Assembly: GCA_009776385.1 (NCBI GenBank)
Contig: WRFT01000021.1
Coordinates: forward strand, 1 to 13,477
Direction: 5' to 3'
From: Clostridia bacterium
GTDB taxonomy: Bacteria > Bacillota > Clostridia > Christensenellales > Aristaeellaceae
DNA length: 13,477 bases
The position numbers and the translations under genes were made by a program. The notes below the pieces were generated by a model. The model saw only the letters and a list, made by a program, of their open reading frames with translations, had not been told where the DNA came from and made no database searches. Below are positions 6,209 through 13,236 of the stretch, one piece after another; position 1 is the first letter of the stretch; the number at the start of each line of letters is the position of its first letter.

Positions 6209-7897
6209 ATGAAAAAGGTAAAATGGGCGGCGGCTTTGCTTGCGGTCATCATGGCCGCGTTGGTCATGGGGCCCGCGTTCACCATGGCCGAAGCGGAGGC
6301 CAAAACGTACGATGATTTTCTGACGATGGAAGTCATGGTAGCGTCCGGTTCCAACTCCGGCTCGCAAACGGGCTGGATGGCAAAGGTACTTAAGGATAAG
6401 TTCAACATGGAGTTCAACATCGTCAACATCGCTTCCGACCCCGGTCTGTTATCCACCCGCACGTTGACGGGGGATGTGGGTGACTTGGTGGTTATCTACT
6501 ACCAGGCGACCAAGGATTTGTTTGACGCGGGCTTGCTGCTGGACGTTTCCGAGTACGCGGACCGCGCCGGTAACTACTTTGCCACATTCCCCCAAGGCGT
6601 GGCGTTTCCCAAGCTGTTCCTGGGCACCGATGATTTCTACGGCATGGGTTTCTCCGTTACGTCACAAAAAGACGCCTATGTTTTTGACGGGAACGCCTGC
6701 CTCACCTATCTGAGGATGGACGCGTATTATAAAATCGGCGCGCCTGAAATTAAGACGGCCGCCGATTTGGTGCAGGTTTTAACCGATATGTGCAAAGCCG
6801 TTGACGACACGCAGGGCGGCCCGGTGTACGCACTGCCGCTGTTCGCCGATTGGGACGGCAACCAGGGCCTTGCCTGCGCGAAGTGGTATACCCAATTCTT
6901 AGGCTGCCATCAGCTGACGCAATATCTGCATTACGACCTTGAATCACACACGATGTACAATCTGTTGTCCGATGACGGCCCCTACAAGAAGGCGCTGCAA
7001 TTCTTCTTTGAACTGAATCAAAACGGCGTTCTGGAGCCCAATCTTCCCGGCACCGCGGATATTTGGGGCGCCAAAGCCGGAACCGCTCCCTTCGCCTTTA
7101 TCTTTAACGACTGGTATGTCGGAGCGGATTTTAGAAACGAAGGCATCGGCTATATGCCCGTTGTCGTTGACGAGTACACCTATGTGGCGCAGTACTTAGA
7201 TCCCAAATCTGTCGGCAACGTGACCGGCATGTTCTCCTTCGGCAAGAACTGCAAAGACCCCGGAAGGCTGCTGGACTTCATCGACTGGTTGTCCACCCCC
7301 GAGGGAATTATGGTTCAAACGAACGGCCCGCAAGGCTTGACATGGGATTATGACGAAAACGGCATCCCCTACATCACCCCGTTCGGCCTGGAAGCAGGGC
7401 TGCTGACCGGCTCCATTCAATCCCTGCCGGTTCCCGAGGAGTTCGGCGGCGGAAACCTGGGCGACGGCATGCTGCAACTGCCCCGGCTTTGCACCACCAA
7501 CTACGGCCTTGAGATTAACCCGGAAAACAACCTGCCCTACCGCGCCAAGTATTGGGAAAGCCCCGATTTAAGCCAAACCGATTTGGAATGGCGCGCGTTT
7601 ACCGGCGCTGTGGCTATTGACGAATACATTGCCGCGAAGGGCAAGTATGTCAAGACCCCGGTCATCAACAACTATTCGGTGGAGAACCCGGACAGCGAAC
7701 TGCAAGCCATTTATGACGCTGCCGGCACCGCCATTGAAAACGCGTCCTGGAGAATGATTATCGCCGCTAACCAGGCCGAGTTTGACGCCATCTGGGCGGA
7801 AGTGACGCAAGAGTGCATGGACTACGGCTGGGCGGATTTAATGGCTTTCTATGATGAGAATGACGTTAAAATGTTCTTGGAGAACGCCGAGTTCTAA
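6209..7897 (+). CDS. Extracellular solute-binding protein of an LplA-like carbohydrate ABC importer
   Basis: This is a 562-residue exported protein, the usual size for LplA-type binding proteins. Residues 1-29 form a signal peptide: MKKVKW, a hydrophobic core AALLAVIMAALVMGPAF, then AEA before the mature start near residue 30-32. No Cys is present in or near the signal peptide, so the usual lipobox is absent and cleavage would be by signal peptidase I. The mature part has family features: METAL-free two-lobe layout, MEVMVASGSNSG at the start, GDVGDLVVIYY, and the ligand-pocket-like stretch PLFADWDGNQGLACAKWY near 207-224. The ribosome site AGAGGAGG is the strongest in the window, and many codons end in C, consistent with high expression. 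It would deliver the ligand to the two upstream permeases. The ligand is unknown; the length suggests an oligosaccharide or other large solute. Confidence 0.9.
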   Translation: MKKVKWAAALLAVIMAALVMGPAFTMAEAEAKTYDDFLTMEVMVASGSNSGSQTGWMAKVLKDKFNMEFNIVNIASDPGLLSTRTLTGDVGDLVVIYYQATKDLFDAGLLLDVSEYADRAGNYFATFPQGVAFPKLFLGTDDFYGMGFSVTSQKDAYVFDGNACLTYLRMDAYYKIGAPEIKTAADLVQVLTDMCKAVDDTQGGPVYALPLFADWDGNQGLACAKWYTQFLGCHQLTQYLHYDLESHTMYNLLSDDGPYKKALQFFFELNQNGVLEPNLPGTADIWGAKAGTAPFAFIFNDWYVGADFRNEGIGYMPVVVDEYTYVAQYLDPKSVGNVTGMFSFGKNCKDPGRLLDFIDWLSTPEGIMVQTNGPQGLTWDYDENGIPYITPFGLEAGLLTGSIQSLPVPEEFGGGNLGDGMLQLPRLCTTNYGLEINPENNLPYRAKYWESPDLSQTDLEWRAFTGAVAIDEYIAAKGKYVKTPVINNYSVENPDSELQAIYDAAGTAIENASWRMIIAANQAEFDAIWAEVTQECMDYGWADLMAFYDENDVKMFLENAEF

Positions 7898-7916
7898 ACC
7901 AATAACGGGATTGAAG

Positions 7917-7941
7917 CCGTCAAGCAAAATCTGACTTGCCG
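7917..7941 (+). other. Weak hairpin after the binding-protein gene
   Basis: CCGTCAAG pairs with CTTGCCGG, seven of eight positions, around a loop of about ten bases. It precedes the stronger hairpin at 7959 and could be part of the same 3' end structure. The stem has one mismatch, so support is modest. Confidence 0.3.
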
Positions 7942-7958
7942 GTTACACTCACACCTAT

Positions 7959-7982
7959 GGGGCCGCCGCCACCGGCGGCCCC
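7959..7982 (+). terminator. Strong GC hairpin between binding-protein and nitrilase genes (attenuator or partial terminator)
   Basis: GGGGCCGCCG and CGGCGGCCCC form a perfect ten-pair stem with a CCAC loop. The following bases (GATTCACTATTC) are not a T-run, so full intrinsic termination is doubtful. The hairpin sits 61 bases after the binding-protein stop and before the nitrilase ribosome site. It more likely protects the 3' end of the upstream message or lowers read-through into the nitrilase gene. Confidence 0.6.
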
Positions 7983-8013
7983 GATTCACTATTCAGGATA
8001 GAGGGTATGCCTT

Positions 8014-9003
8014 ATGAGACATGTGAAAGTCGCCGCCATTCAACCGGAGCATATCGGCCTTGCCGCGCGATACTCCCCTTACCGGGCGGATTACGATAAT
8101 GACGCGGACGCGATAATAGAAAACTATGTACTCAAGCAGCTTGCCGTCACCCAAAGCTTGTTGGAACGGGCGGGCGCGGAGGGCTGCGATATGGTGACCA
8201 CCTGTGAGGACGTCTCCGTGCTGGGGGATTTCGCGATAGATGTGACGAGCAAAAATATACTTGTCAAACTGGTCAAACAGGCGCGCCCCTACATGGAGAA
8301 GGCTTTTTCCGAAATGGCAAAAAAACATAACATGCATGTCATCGGCTGTTATCTTCAGGAAGAGAAGGGCAGAATATACAATACGGCAACCGTATTCGAC
8401 CGCGGCGGCAGCATGGCGGGGGTGTACCGCAAGACGCACCTGCCCGCTAACGAGGCATGGCAATGCACGCCCGGGGACAGCTTGGACGTGTTTGAACTGG
8501 ACTTCGGGAAAATCGGCATCTGTATATGTTATGACATGATGTTTCCCGAAACCGTGCGCGTTTTAAAACTGAAGGGTGCGGAAATTGTCTTTCACCCCAC
8601 CTTCGGATATGGCTGGTATGACAGCATCGGCGAGGCGACGCTGCGCACGCGGGCGAATGATAACGGCATTTATATTGTGACTTCCAAGAGTTATCTGCCC
8701 AACGGCGCCGGGAAAAGCAGCGTCATTGACCCCTGGGGGCATGTACTGGCTGACGCCGGGTTTGAAAAGAATACACTCGTATCAAAGCGGATCGACTTGG
8801 ATACGGGCAAGCAACAGCCGGAATGGTATATCAACTCGGTCATGAGCGGCGGCATAGCGGATGTGGCGGAACGGATGCGCCGCGAGAGAAGGCCGGATTT
8901 GTACACGGCGATTACCGAGCCGTCGGATCAACCGGCGTATCCTCGCCAACCCGAAAGACTGCGGATATTGGAAGGGATACGCGCCGGGAAAATACGCTGG
9001 TAG
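8014..9003 (+). CDS. Carbon-nitrogen hydrolase (nitrilase superfamily) protein
   Basis: This is a 329-residue cytoplasmic enzyme of the nitrilase/amidase fold, which cleaves C-N bonds in amides, carbamoyl compounds or nitriles. The catalytic residues can be placed: Glu65 in TTCEDVSVLG, Lys140 in YRKTHLP, and Cys172 in ICICYDMMFPE, the conserved nucleophile signature. An additional Glu147 (ANEAWQCTPGD) matches the family's second glutamate. The RTRANDNGIYIVTSKS stretch (211-226) and SVIDPWGHVLA (236-246) are also typical. ATG 8014 has GAGGG eight bases upstream; the nearer ATG at 8007 is out of frame. The protein is somewhat longer than the usual 260-300 residues because of an extended C-terminus, RRERRPDLYTAI onwards. 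It lies 116 bp after the binding protein, behind hairpins. Which amide or nitrile is cleaved is not evident; its presence in an uptake operon suggests an amide-bearing substrate. Confidence 0.9.
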   Translation: MRHVKVAAIQPEHIGLAARYSPYRADYDNDADAIIENYVLKQLAVTQSLLERAGAEGCDMVTTCEDVSVLGDFAIDVTSKNILVKLVKQARPYMEKAFSEMAKKHNMHVIGCYLQEEKGRIYNTATVFDRGGSMAGVYRKTHLPANEAWQCTPGDSLDVFELDFGKIGICICYDMMFPETVRVLKLKGAEIVFHPTFGYGWYDSIGEATLRTRANDNGIYIVTSKSYLPNGAGKSSVIDPWGHVLADAGFEKNTLVSKRIDLDTGKQQPEWYINSVMSGGIADVAERMRRERRPDLYTAITEPSDQPAYPRQPERLRILEGIRAGKIRW

Positions 9004-9071
9004 GGCGTAATTTACGGCGCAAAAATATCACGCTGTTTAAGCCTGTTCCCCCATGCGATACAACCATATAA

Positions 9072-10088
9072 CTATCTATTCTCCTCCCACGCCGTAAAAA
9101 CGGCGCGCACATTCGCCGGATTGCAGCCCGGCCCAAATTCGCATTGAGCGATGGCGCCCCCGTTTTGCCATAGTATCTCACGCACCGAATGTACCGCCGC
9201 CCTCACTTGGCCGGCCGTGGCATAGGGCAAAATGTTTTGGCGATCTATTTCACCCCAAAACGTTATTTTGCCCGCAAATTGTCTTAGGTTCTCTATGCCG
9301 ATACAAAAAATCTGCGAGTTAATGGCGTCCAATCCCAGGTCGATCAGATGCGGAAAGATGGCCAGGGTGTTACCATCCGAGTGCATAAACGCATACTTCC
9401 CGGCCTTGTGCGCTATATCAATATAGTCCTTGTACAAAGGCTTAAAAATCCGTTCCCACATTTCAGGATTGATTAGCAGCGCGTTTTGCGAGCCCCAGTC
9501 GTCCATGAACAGAAGCGCGTCTATATCGGTCTTTGCCCACAATTCAAACAGGTCGCAGTAGAAGGTGTGCATTTTATTCATAAAGCTCTTCAAGCCTTCC
9601 GGCATGAGGAGTAGGTCACACATAAGCTGTTCCGTGGTGCGAATAAACTGGAGCTGCTCAAACGGCCGCGCCAAGAATCCGGATATCATAAACTTATCGG
9701 ATGCGCGGCATTGCGCGTTTACCCGGCTGATATCCACGCTTAACCGTTCCACGGGAATACGCACCTTTGAAACATCCTTCCAGTTTTCATCCTCAAGCGG
9801 GACAATAGCTTCCTTGACCTCTCCGATATAACCGTCCTGCTTGCTTTCAAAAACGCAGCCCCAATGATCGATGAACTTGCCTTTTTTGTACGGATCGCCC
9901 GCCGCCTTATCTATTACCTTGTAACATGGGTCGGGCTCGGCAAAATCGCTTGGGAAATCCTGCCTGATTTTTCTGATCTCCCCCGGGTGGCGGATATCCG
10001 CCCAGGGCAGCACCCATAAATCGCGGGGCGCATGCTTTCCGTCATTTTTAAACTCCAGTGTTTTATAAACCAATTCCCGCGAAGTCAA
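9072..10088 (-). CDS. Uroporphyrinogen decarboxylase-like (URO-D superfamily) protein, second copy
   Basis: This is a 338-residue cytoplasmic protein of a different URO-D-like branch from the 1912 gene. It starts with TSRELVYKTLEFKN, the usual N-terminal helix of these proteins. MDDWGSQNALLINPEMW (about 195-211), HSDGNTLAIFPHLIDLGLD (about 236-254), FWGEIDRQ (about 277-284), and the terminal CEFGPGCNPANVRAVFTAW are recognisable family segments. The metal-binding His-x-Cys of MtaA-like methyltransferases is His-Ser-Asp here, and a Cys persists in the GPGC segment. TTG 10088 is chosen because GAGGGGG lies seven bases upstream, inside the longer frame that begins with GTG at 10118. It follows the frameshifted permease by 90 bp and converges with the nitrilase gene, 68 bp apart. 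No corrinoid protein or methyltransferase partner is in the window, so substrate and reaction are unassigned. Confidence 0.85.
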   Translation of the reverse strand: MTSRELVYKTLEFKNDGKHAPRDLWVLPWADIRHPGEIRKIRQDFPSDFAEPDPCYKVIDKAAGDPYKKGKFIDHWGCVFESKQDGYIGEVKEAIVPLEDENWKDVSKVRIPVERLSVDISRVNAQCRASDKFMISGFLARPFEQLQFIRTTEQLMCDLLLMPEGLKSFMNKMHTFYCDLFELWAKTDIDALLFMDDWGSQNALLINPEMWERIFKPLYKDYIDIAHKAGKYAFMHSDGNTLAIFPHLIDLGLDAINSQIFCIGIENLRQFAGKITFWGEIDRQNILPYATAGQVRAAVHSVREILWQNGGAIAQCEFGPGCNPANVRAVFTAWEENR

Positions 10089-10094
10089 AGTGAT

Positions 10095-10102
10095 TCCCCC
10101 TC
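10095..10102 (-). promoter_or_regulatory. Ribosome binding site that fixes the TTG start of the second URO-D-like gene
   Basis: Minus-strand GAGGGGGA, with about seven bases from its last G to the TTG at 10088. It lies within the ten extra codons of the longer GTG-initiated frame, so the shorter start is preferred. Confidence 0.65.
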
Positions 10103-10114
10103 GATTGCTGACTT

Positions 10115-10130
10115 CCACCCGCCGGGGTAG
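10115..10130 (-). other. Small hairpin upstream of the second URO-D-like gene
   Basis: On the minus strand CTACCC and GGGTGG pair over six positions, one a G-U, around CGGC. No T-run follows. It could be a processing or pause element between the permease and URO-D-like cistrons; support is limited. Confidence 0.3.
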
Positions 10131-10178
10131 CCCATTTTCAACAAGACACCGTTTTGCTTGGCATTTTATCCTGTTTTA

Positions 10179-11068
10179 CTAACCTTTGATAGATCCCACC
10201 ATCATCCCCGATACGAAGCACTTTTGTACAAAGGGATAGGCAACCAGTACCGGTACGGTAGCGACGACAATTGTACAGTACTTTACCAATAAGCGGTAGG
10301 CTTCCTGGCTTGTCTGCCCAATGACGCCTACTTGCGTCATGCTTCTTGTATCATTTTTAATCAAGATGTCCCGCAGAACCAGTTGAATGGGCCATTTTCT
10401 TCTGTCCGTTAAAAATATGGACGGATTGAACCATTCGTTCCAGAAACGAACGGCGTAAAACAACGCGATGACCGCCACGGTCGCCCGGCACACGGGAATG
10501 ACAATCTGCCACACGATGCGAAACTCTGACGCGCCATCCATTTTAGCGGATTCGATAAGGGAATCCGGAACACCTGAAAAGGATGTACGCATGACGATAA
10601 GCCACCAGGTGTTCACTAAGAGAGGCAGGATGATGGACAGGCGGCTTTCCAGCAGTTTTAAGTTCCGCACCATAATATAGAAGGGTATGAGCCCCCCTGG
10701 AAATACATGGTGAAGACGATGATAAGCATGATGGGACGATTCCAGAGTGTCCCTTTGCGTGAAAGGGCATATGCGCCCAGAATGGTCACAAACATGCCAA
10801 GCGTTGTGCCTATTGTCACATAGAAAAAGGTATTGGCAAATCCGGTGGCTATATTGGGATTTTCTATAACCAGCCGGTACCCCTTAAAATGAAGATTTCC
10901 TAATGGCCAAGGGAAAAATCCGCGGTGACGCACCACGAGAACAGGATCGCTGACCGAGGCCATGACAATATGCCACAGGGGATAAATGGTGATGACGCAA
11001 ATCATTATCATCATACAATAGTTAAAGACAGCGAATACCTTCTCACCCCTGGTTTGGATACCGGACAT
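10179..11068 (-). pseudogene. Carbohydrate ABC transporter permease, LplC-like, with a one-base frameshift
   Basis: Two overlapping minus-strand frames make up one permease. The first begins at ATG 11068 with GGAGG five bases upstream and reads FNYCMMIMICVITIYPLWHIV, then ILGAYALSRKG and FTMYFQGG. It then runs off-frame to a stop after ILWCGT. The second frame resumes as LIPFYIMVRNLKLLESR, with the EAA loop LIESAKMDGASEFRIVWQ and the tail FVSGMMVGSIKG. The junction is a run of six G (plus strand C at 10692-10697); seven would restore the frame. The span of 890 nt becomes 891, giving 296 residues, the normal LplC length. The other permease at 5216 has the equivalent uninterrupted stretch QYFSAGLIPTFLIYHNIGL. 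Either it is a real inactivating or phase-variable mutation, or a homopolymer sequencing error. It pairs with the permease at 11130. Confidence 0.85.
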
Positions 11069-11129
11069 CTTTACCTCCGTTTTACCGCTTCGCAGCAGCA
11101 CTAAGTAAATGGGTACTTCCGCGTTGGGT

Positions 11130-12032
11130 CTACCACAAGCTGGTTTCTGTCATGACCGCGCTGGCCTTGTTGGCGATAATGACCAACGCAAAATTAATTA
11201 CGGAGTTGAACAACCCTACAGCCGTGGCATAGCCGTAGTCCGCGTCGATGAGACCCTTTCGGTACACGAAGCTGGATACGACATCGGCGGTTTCATACGT
11301 CAACCCGTTATACAATAGGATGATTTTTTCAAAGCCGATACTCATCATACTGCCGATGCGCAGTACGAAAAGAATGGCTATGGTGGGCAGGAGACCGGGT
11401 AGCGTAACATGCCATATTTGACCGAGACGCCCCGCGCCGTCTATGGTGGCGGCTTCGAACAGTTCCGGGTTGATGGTGGTTAAAGCCGACAGGAAAAGAA
11501 TGGAATTCCAGCCCAGGTTTTGCCAGATTTCGGAAGCGACATATATGGTGCGGAAATACTTAGCATTCCCCAGCAGGTTCACAGGTTTGATGCCAAGCAG
11601 GCTGCTGATTGCGCCAAACACACCGTCGGTCGAACAAAAATCGATTAAGATACCGCATATGATGACCAGTGAAATAAAACAAGGCATGTACGTTATCGTT
11701 TGTACCATGCGCTTGAAAGCGTTTCTGCGTATTTCGTTAAGCATGAGCGCGAAGATAATAGGCAGGGGAAACTCAAACAAAAGATTCCAAAAATTGATGA
11801 CAAGCGTATTACGAATAACACGCCATGCGAAGGCACTGTTGAAAAATGACGTAAAGTACCGCAGGCCAACCCATGAGGAGCCGGCGAACCCTTTTCGCGG
11901 TGAAAAATCCATAAACGCGACTTGGATGCCATACATAGGGGCATAGGACCAAACGATATAGAAAAGAAGCAACGGTGCCGCCATGGCATATAGCTTCCCA
12001 TGACGGGGGGTACCCGCTATGCTCCTATCCAT
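11130..12032 (-). CDS. Carbohydrate ABC transporter permease, LplB-like (second transporter)
   Basis: This is a 300-residue membrane permease of the CUT1 type. The first membrane segment (about 16-40) ends in YAPMYGIQVAFMDFSP, a strong LplB signature. Further segments include FEFPLPIIFALMLNE, MPCFISLVIICGILID, LGWNSILFLSALTTI, TIAILFVLRIGSMMSIG and VGLFNSVINFALVII. The EAA loop is FEAATIDGAGRLGQIWHVTLP (about 192-212). It is clearly diverged from the permease at 4208. ATG 12032 is the furthest start, because an in-frame stop lies nine bases before it. No convincing ribosome site precedes it; instead a hairpin abuts the ATG. The next permease starts 61 bp after this stop. No binding protein lies in this half, so the ligand receptor must be the one at 6209 or one elsewhere. 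Confidence 0.9.
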   Translation of the reverse strand: MDRSIAGTPRHGKLYAMAAPLLLFYIVWSYAPMYGIQVAFMDFSPRKGFAGSSWVGLRYFTSFFNSAFAWRVIRNTLVINFWNLLFEFPLPIIFALMLNEIRRNAFKRMVQTITYMPCFISLVIICGILIDFCSTDGVFGAISSLLGIKPVNLLGNAKYFRTIYVASEIWQNLGWNSILFLSALTTINPELFEAATIDGAGRLGQIWHVTLPGLLPTIAILFVLRIGSMMSIGFEKIILLYNGLTYETADVVSSFVYRKGLIDADYGYATAVGLFNSVINFALVIIANKASAVMTETSLW

Positions 12033-12050
12033 TAACGGTCATGCCGTTAA
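12032..12050 (-). promoter_or_regulatory. Perfect inverted repeat overlapping the permease start codon
   Basis: TTAACGG (12032-12038) and CCGTTAA (12044-12050) are perfect complements around TCATG. In the message this seven-pair hairpin ends on the first base of the permease ATG, where the ribosome binds, and no Shine-Dalgarno sequence is visible. It could be a translational control element or the operator of a regulator. Confidence 0.6.
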
Positions 12051-12147
12051 GTTGCGAGCTTCTATTGCATCCTCACAGGGATTCATACCCGTCATCATAC
12101 CGCTTCAGTAAACGGTAAAACGCCGGAGTATGACGGCTATCCTCTCA
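12033..12147 (-). promoter_or_regulatory. Structured 5' leader of the second permease operon
   Basis: About 115 nt lie between the probable transcription start and the permease ATG. CCGTCAT (12136-12130) pairs with ATGACGG (12095-12089) and encloses an inner eight-pair stem (TACCGTTT with AAGCGGTA, one G-U, loop ACTG, 12117-12098). The hairpin at 12032-12050 follows. AACGG of the last hairpin could instead pair with CCGTT of the inner stem, so two exclusive folds are possible. No known riboswitch class was recognised. Confidence 0.45.
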
Positions 12148-12153
12148 ATTCGG

Positions 12154-12182
12154 AATATATTATGGCTGTTTTTATTTGTCAA
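12154..12182 (-). promoter_or_regulatory. Promoter of the second permease operon
   Basis: On the minus strand, TTGACA (12182-12177), a 17-base spacer, and TATATT (12159-12154) form a near-consensus sigma-A promoter. Transcription would start near 12147. It lies between the AraC gene stop (12277) and the permease, so the permeases can be transcribed separately from the regulator. Confidence 0.75.
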
Positions 12183-12276
12183 TTCCATCTCGTACACAGT
12201 ACAAAATTGAAACTTTTAGAGACATCATGCGTTATAAAATCACTACTGACGGATATCGTTCATGCCACGCGGCATT

Positions 12277-13191
12277 TTATCCCTTGCCGTATCTTCGGTT
12301 GGACGCCGCACGGTTTTTATCACGGTACTGCCGCGGAGAATAGCCGACATAGCGATGGAAAAAGACCGAAAAGTAGCTGTTGCTCATAAAGCCCAAATCT
12401 TCGGCGATGCGCGCGACAGGCTTTCCTTCTTTTAACATCTGCTTAGCGGATTTCACTTTTTCGGCATTGATATATTCACGGGGAGACATACCCAGTTGTG
12501 TTTTAAACTTTTGCTTAAATCGGGACGTGGACAGCCCTGCCACACCGGCTAATTGATCCAGGTTGTATGCCAGAGAAAGGTTATCTTGTATGTAATGGAT
12601 GACACACCAAATATCGCGGGTTAGCCGATCAATGCGTGTAAATGTATCGTCAAGCAGCTGACATATAAAAAAGAGCAGCAGAAAAGCGCCTGTGTTCCGC
12701 GTTTGCTGCGAGGATGGAGAGAATAGAGCAAACACTTGAGCCAACAGAGAACGTGTTTTGGGCGCATCGGGACGAATGACCCTGGTTTTGAGATTGTTTA
12801 AGTGATACATGATGTTTTGCGCTTCTTCCTTTACAAGATAAAAAAACGCATCGGGGTTTGACGTATCGATTTGAAACCAATATATGGCGTTGACGGTAAT
12901 ATTTTCCGTTCCCGTATCATGAACCTCATTGGGCAGTGTGATGAACATATCGCCTCCGGAGAGGTCATAACTTTGGTTGTTGACGGTAAAATGATAGGTT
13001 CCGTTTTCAATGAAGACGAACTCCAGGCAATTCGCATGATAATGCGCCACCAGCGCGGGTTCCGCCTTTCTAGCGTAACCTTTACCAAACATACGTATGC
13101 CCGGTATCCCTAACTCCGCGTTTGTTAAGATAACGCAACCATCACTGTTCTTCGGCGCGTCAATCCAGTTAACCGCATCCGCTTTCTGCAT
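12277..13191 (-). CDS. AraC-family transcriptional regulator (cupin-like sensor plus AraC HTH), second copy
   Basis: This is a 304-residue DNA-binding regulator, clearly different from the one at 884. A cupin-like N-terminal region is seen in HYHANCLEFVFIENGTYHFT (about 50-69) and SYDLSGGDMFITLPNEVHD, with the metal/ligand-type histidines HYH and VHD. A longer linker includes SLLAQVFALFS and FLLLFFICQLL. Residues about 192-290 are the AraC double HTH: LDQLAGVAGLSTSRFKQKFKTQLG, then PVARIAEDLGFMSNSYFSVFFHRYVGYSP. The C-terminal tail is short and basic. The start ATG 13191 has only a weak AAGAAG upstream, and its promoter leaves a very short leader. It heads the minus-strand permease and URO-D-like genes and probably controls them and perhaps the plus-strand operon (inference). 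Confidence 0.9.
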   Translation of the reverse strand: MQKADAVNWIDAPKNSDGCVILTNAELGIPGIRMFGKGYARKAEPALVAHYHANCLEFVFIENGTYHFTVNNQSYDLSGGDMFITLPNEVHDTGTENITVNAIYWFQIDTSNPDAFFYLVKEEAQNIMYHLNNLKTRVIRPDAPKTRSLLAQVFALFSPSSQQTRNTGAFLLLFFICQLLDDTFTRIDRLTRDIWCVIHYIQDNLSLAYNLDQLAGVAGLSTSRFKQKFKTQLGMSPREYINAEKVKSAKQMLKEGKPVARIAEDLGFMSNSYFSVFFHRYVGYSPRQYRDKNRAASNRRYGKG

Positions 13192-13206
13192 CTTCTTATT
13201 TCAATT

Positions 13207-13236
13207 ATTGTATCTTTATTTCACCAATCAAGTCAA
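13207..13236 (-). promoter_or_regulatory. Promoter of the second AraC gene
   Basis: On the minus strand, TTGACT (13236-13231), an 18-base spacer, and TACAAT (13212-13207) match the sigma-A pattern well. Transcription would start near 13200, only about nine bases before the ATG at 13191. Confidence 0.7.

Noticed and set aside
6474..6713. Second reading frame inside the binding-protein gene
   Set aside because: It lies wholly within a gene with clear family features and has no ribosome site; it is a composition shadow.
9006..9018. CGTAA-T-TTACG palindrome as a terminator after the nitrilase gene
   Set aside because: A one-base centre cannot form a loop and no T-run follows; it may at most be a protein site.
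10089..10118. GTG 10118 as start of the second URO-D-like gene
   Set aside because: The ribosome site GAGGGGGA is inside this extension and properly spaced from TTG 10088; family N-termini begin at TSRE.
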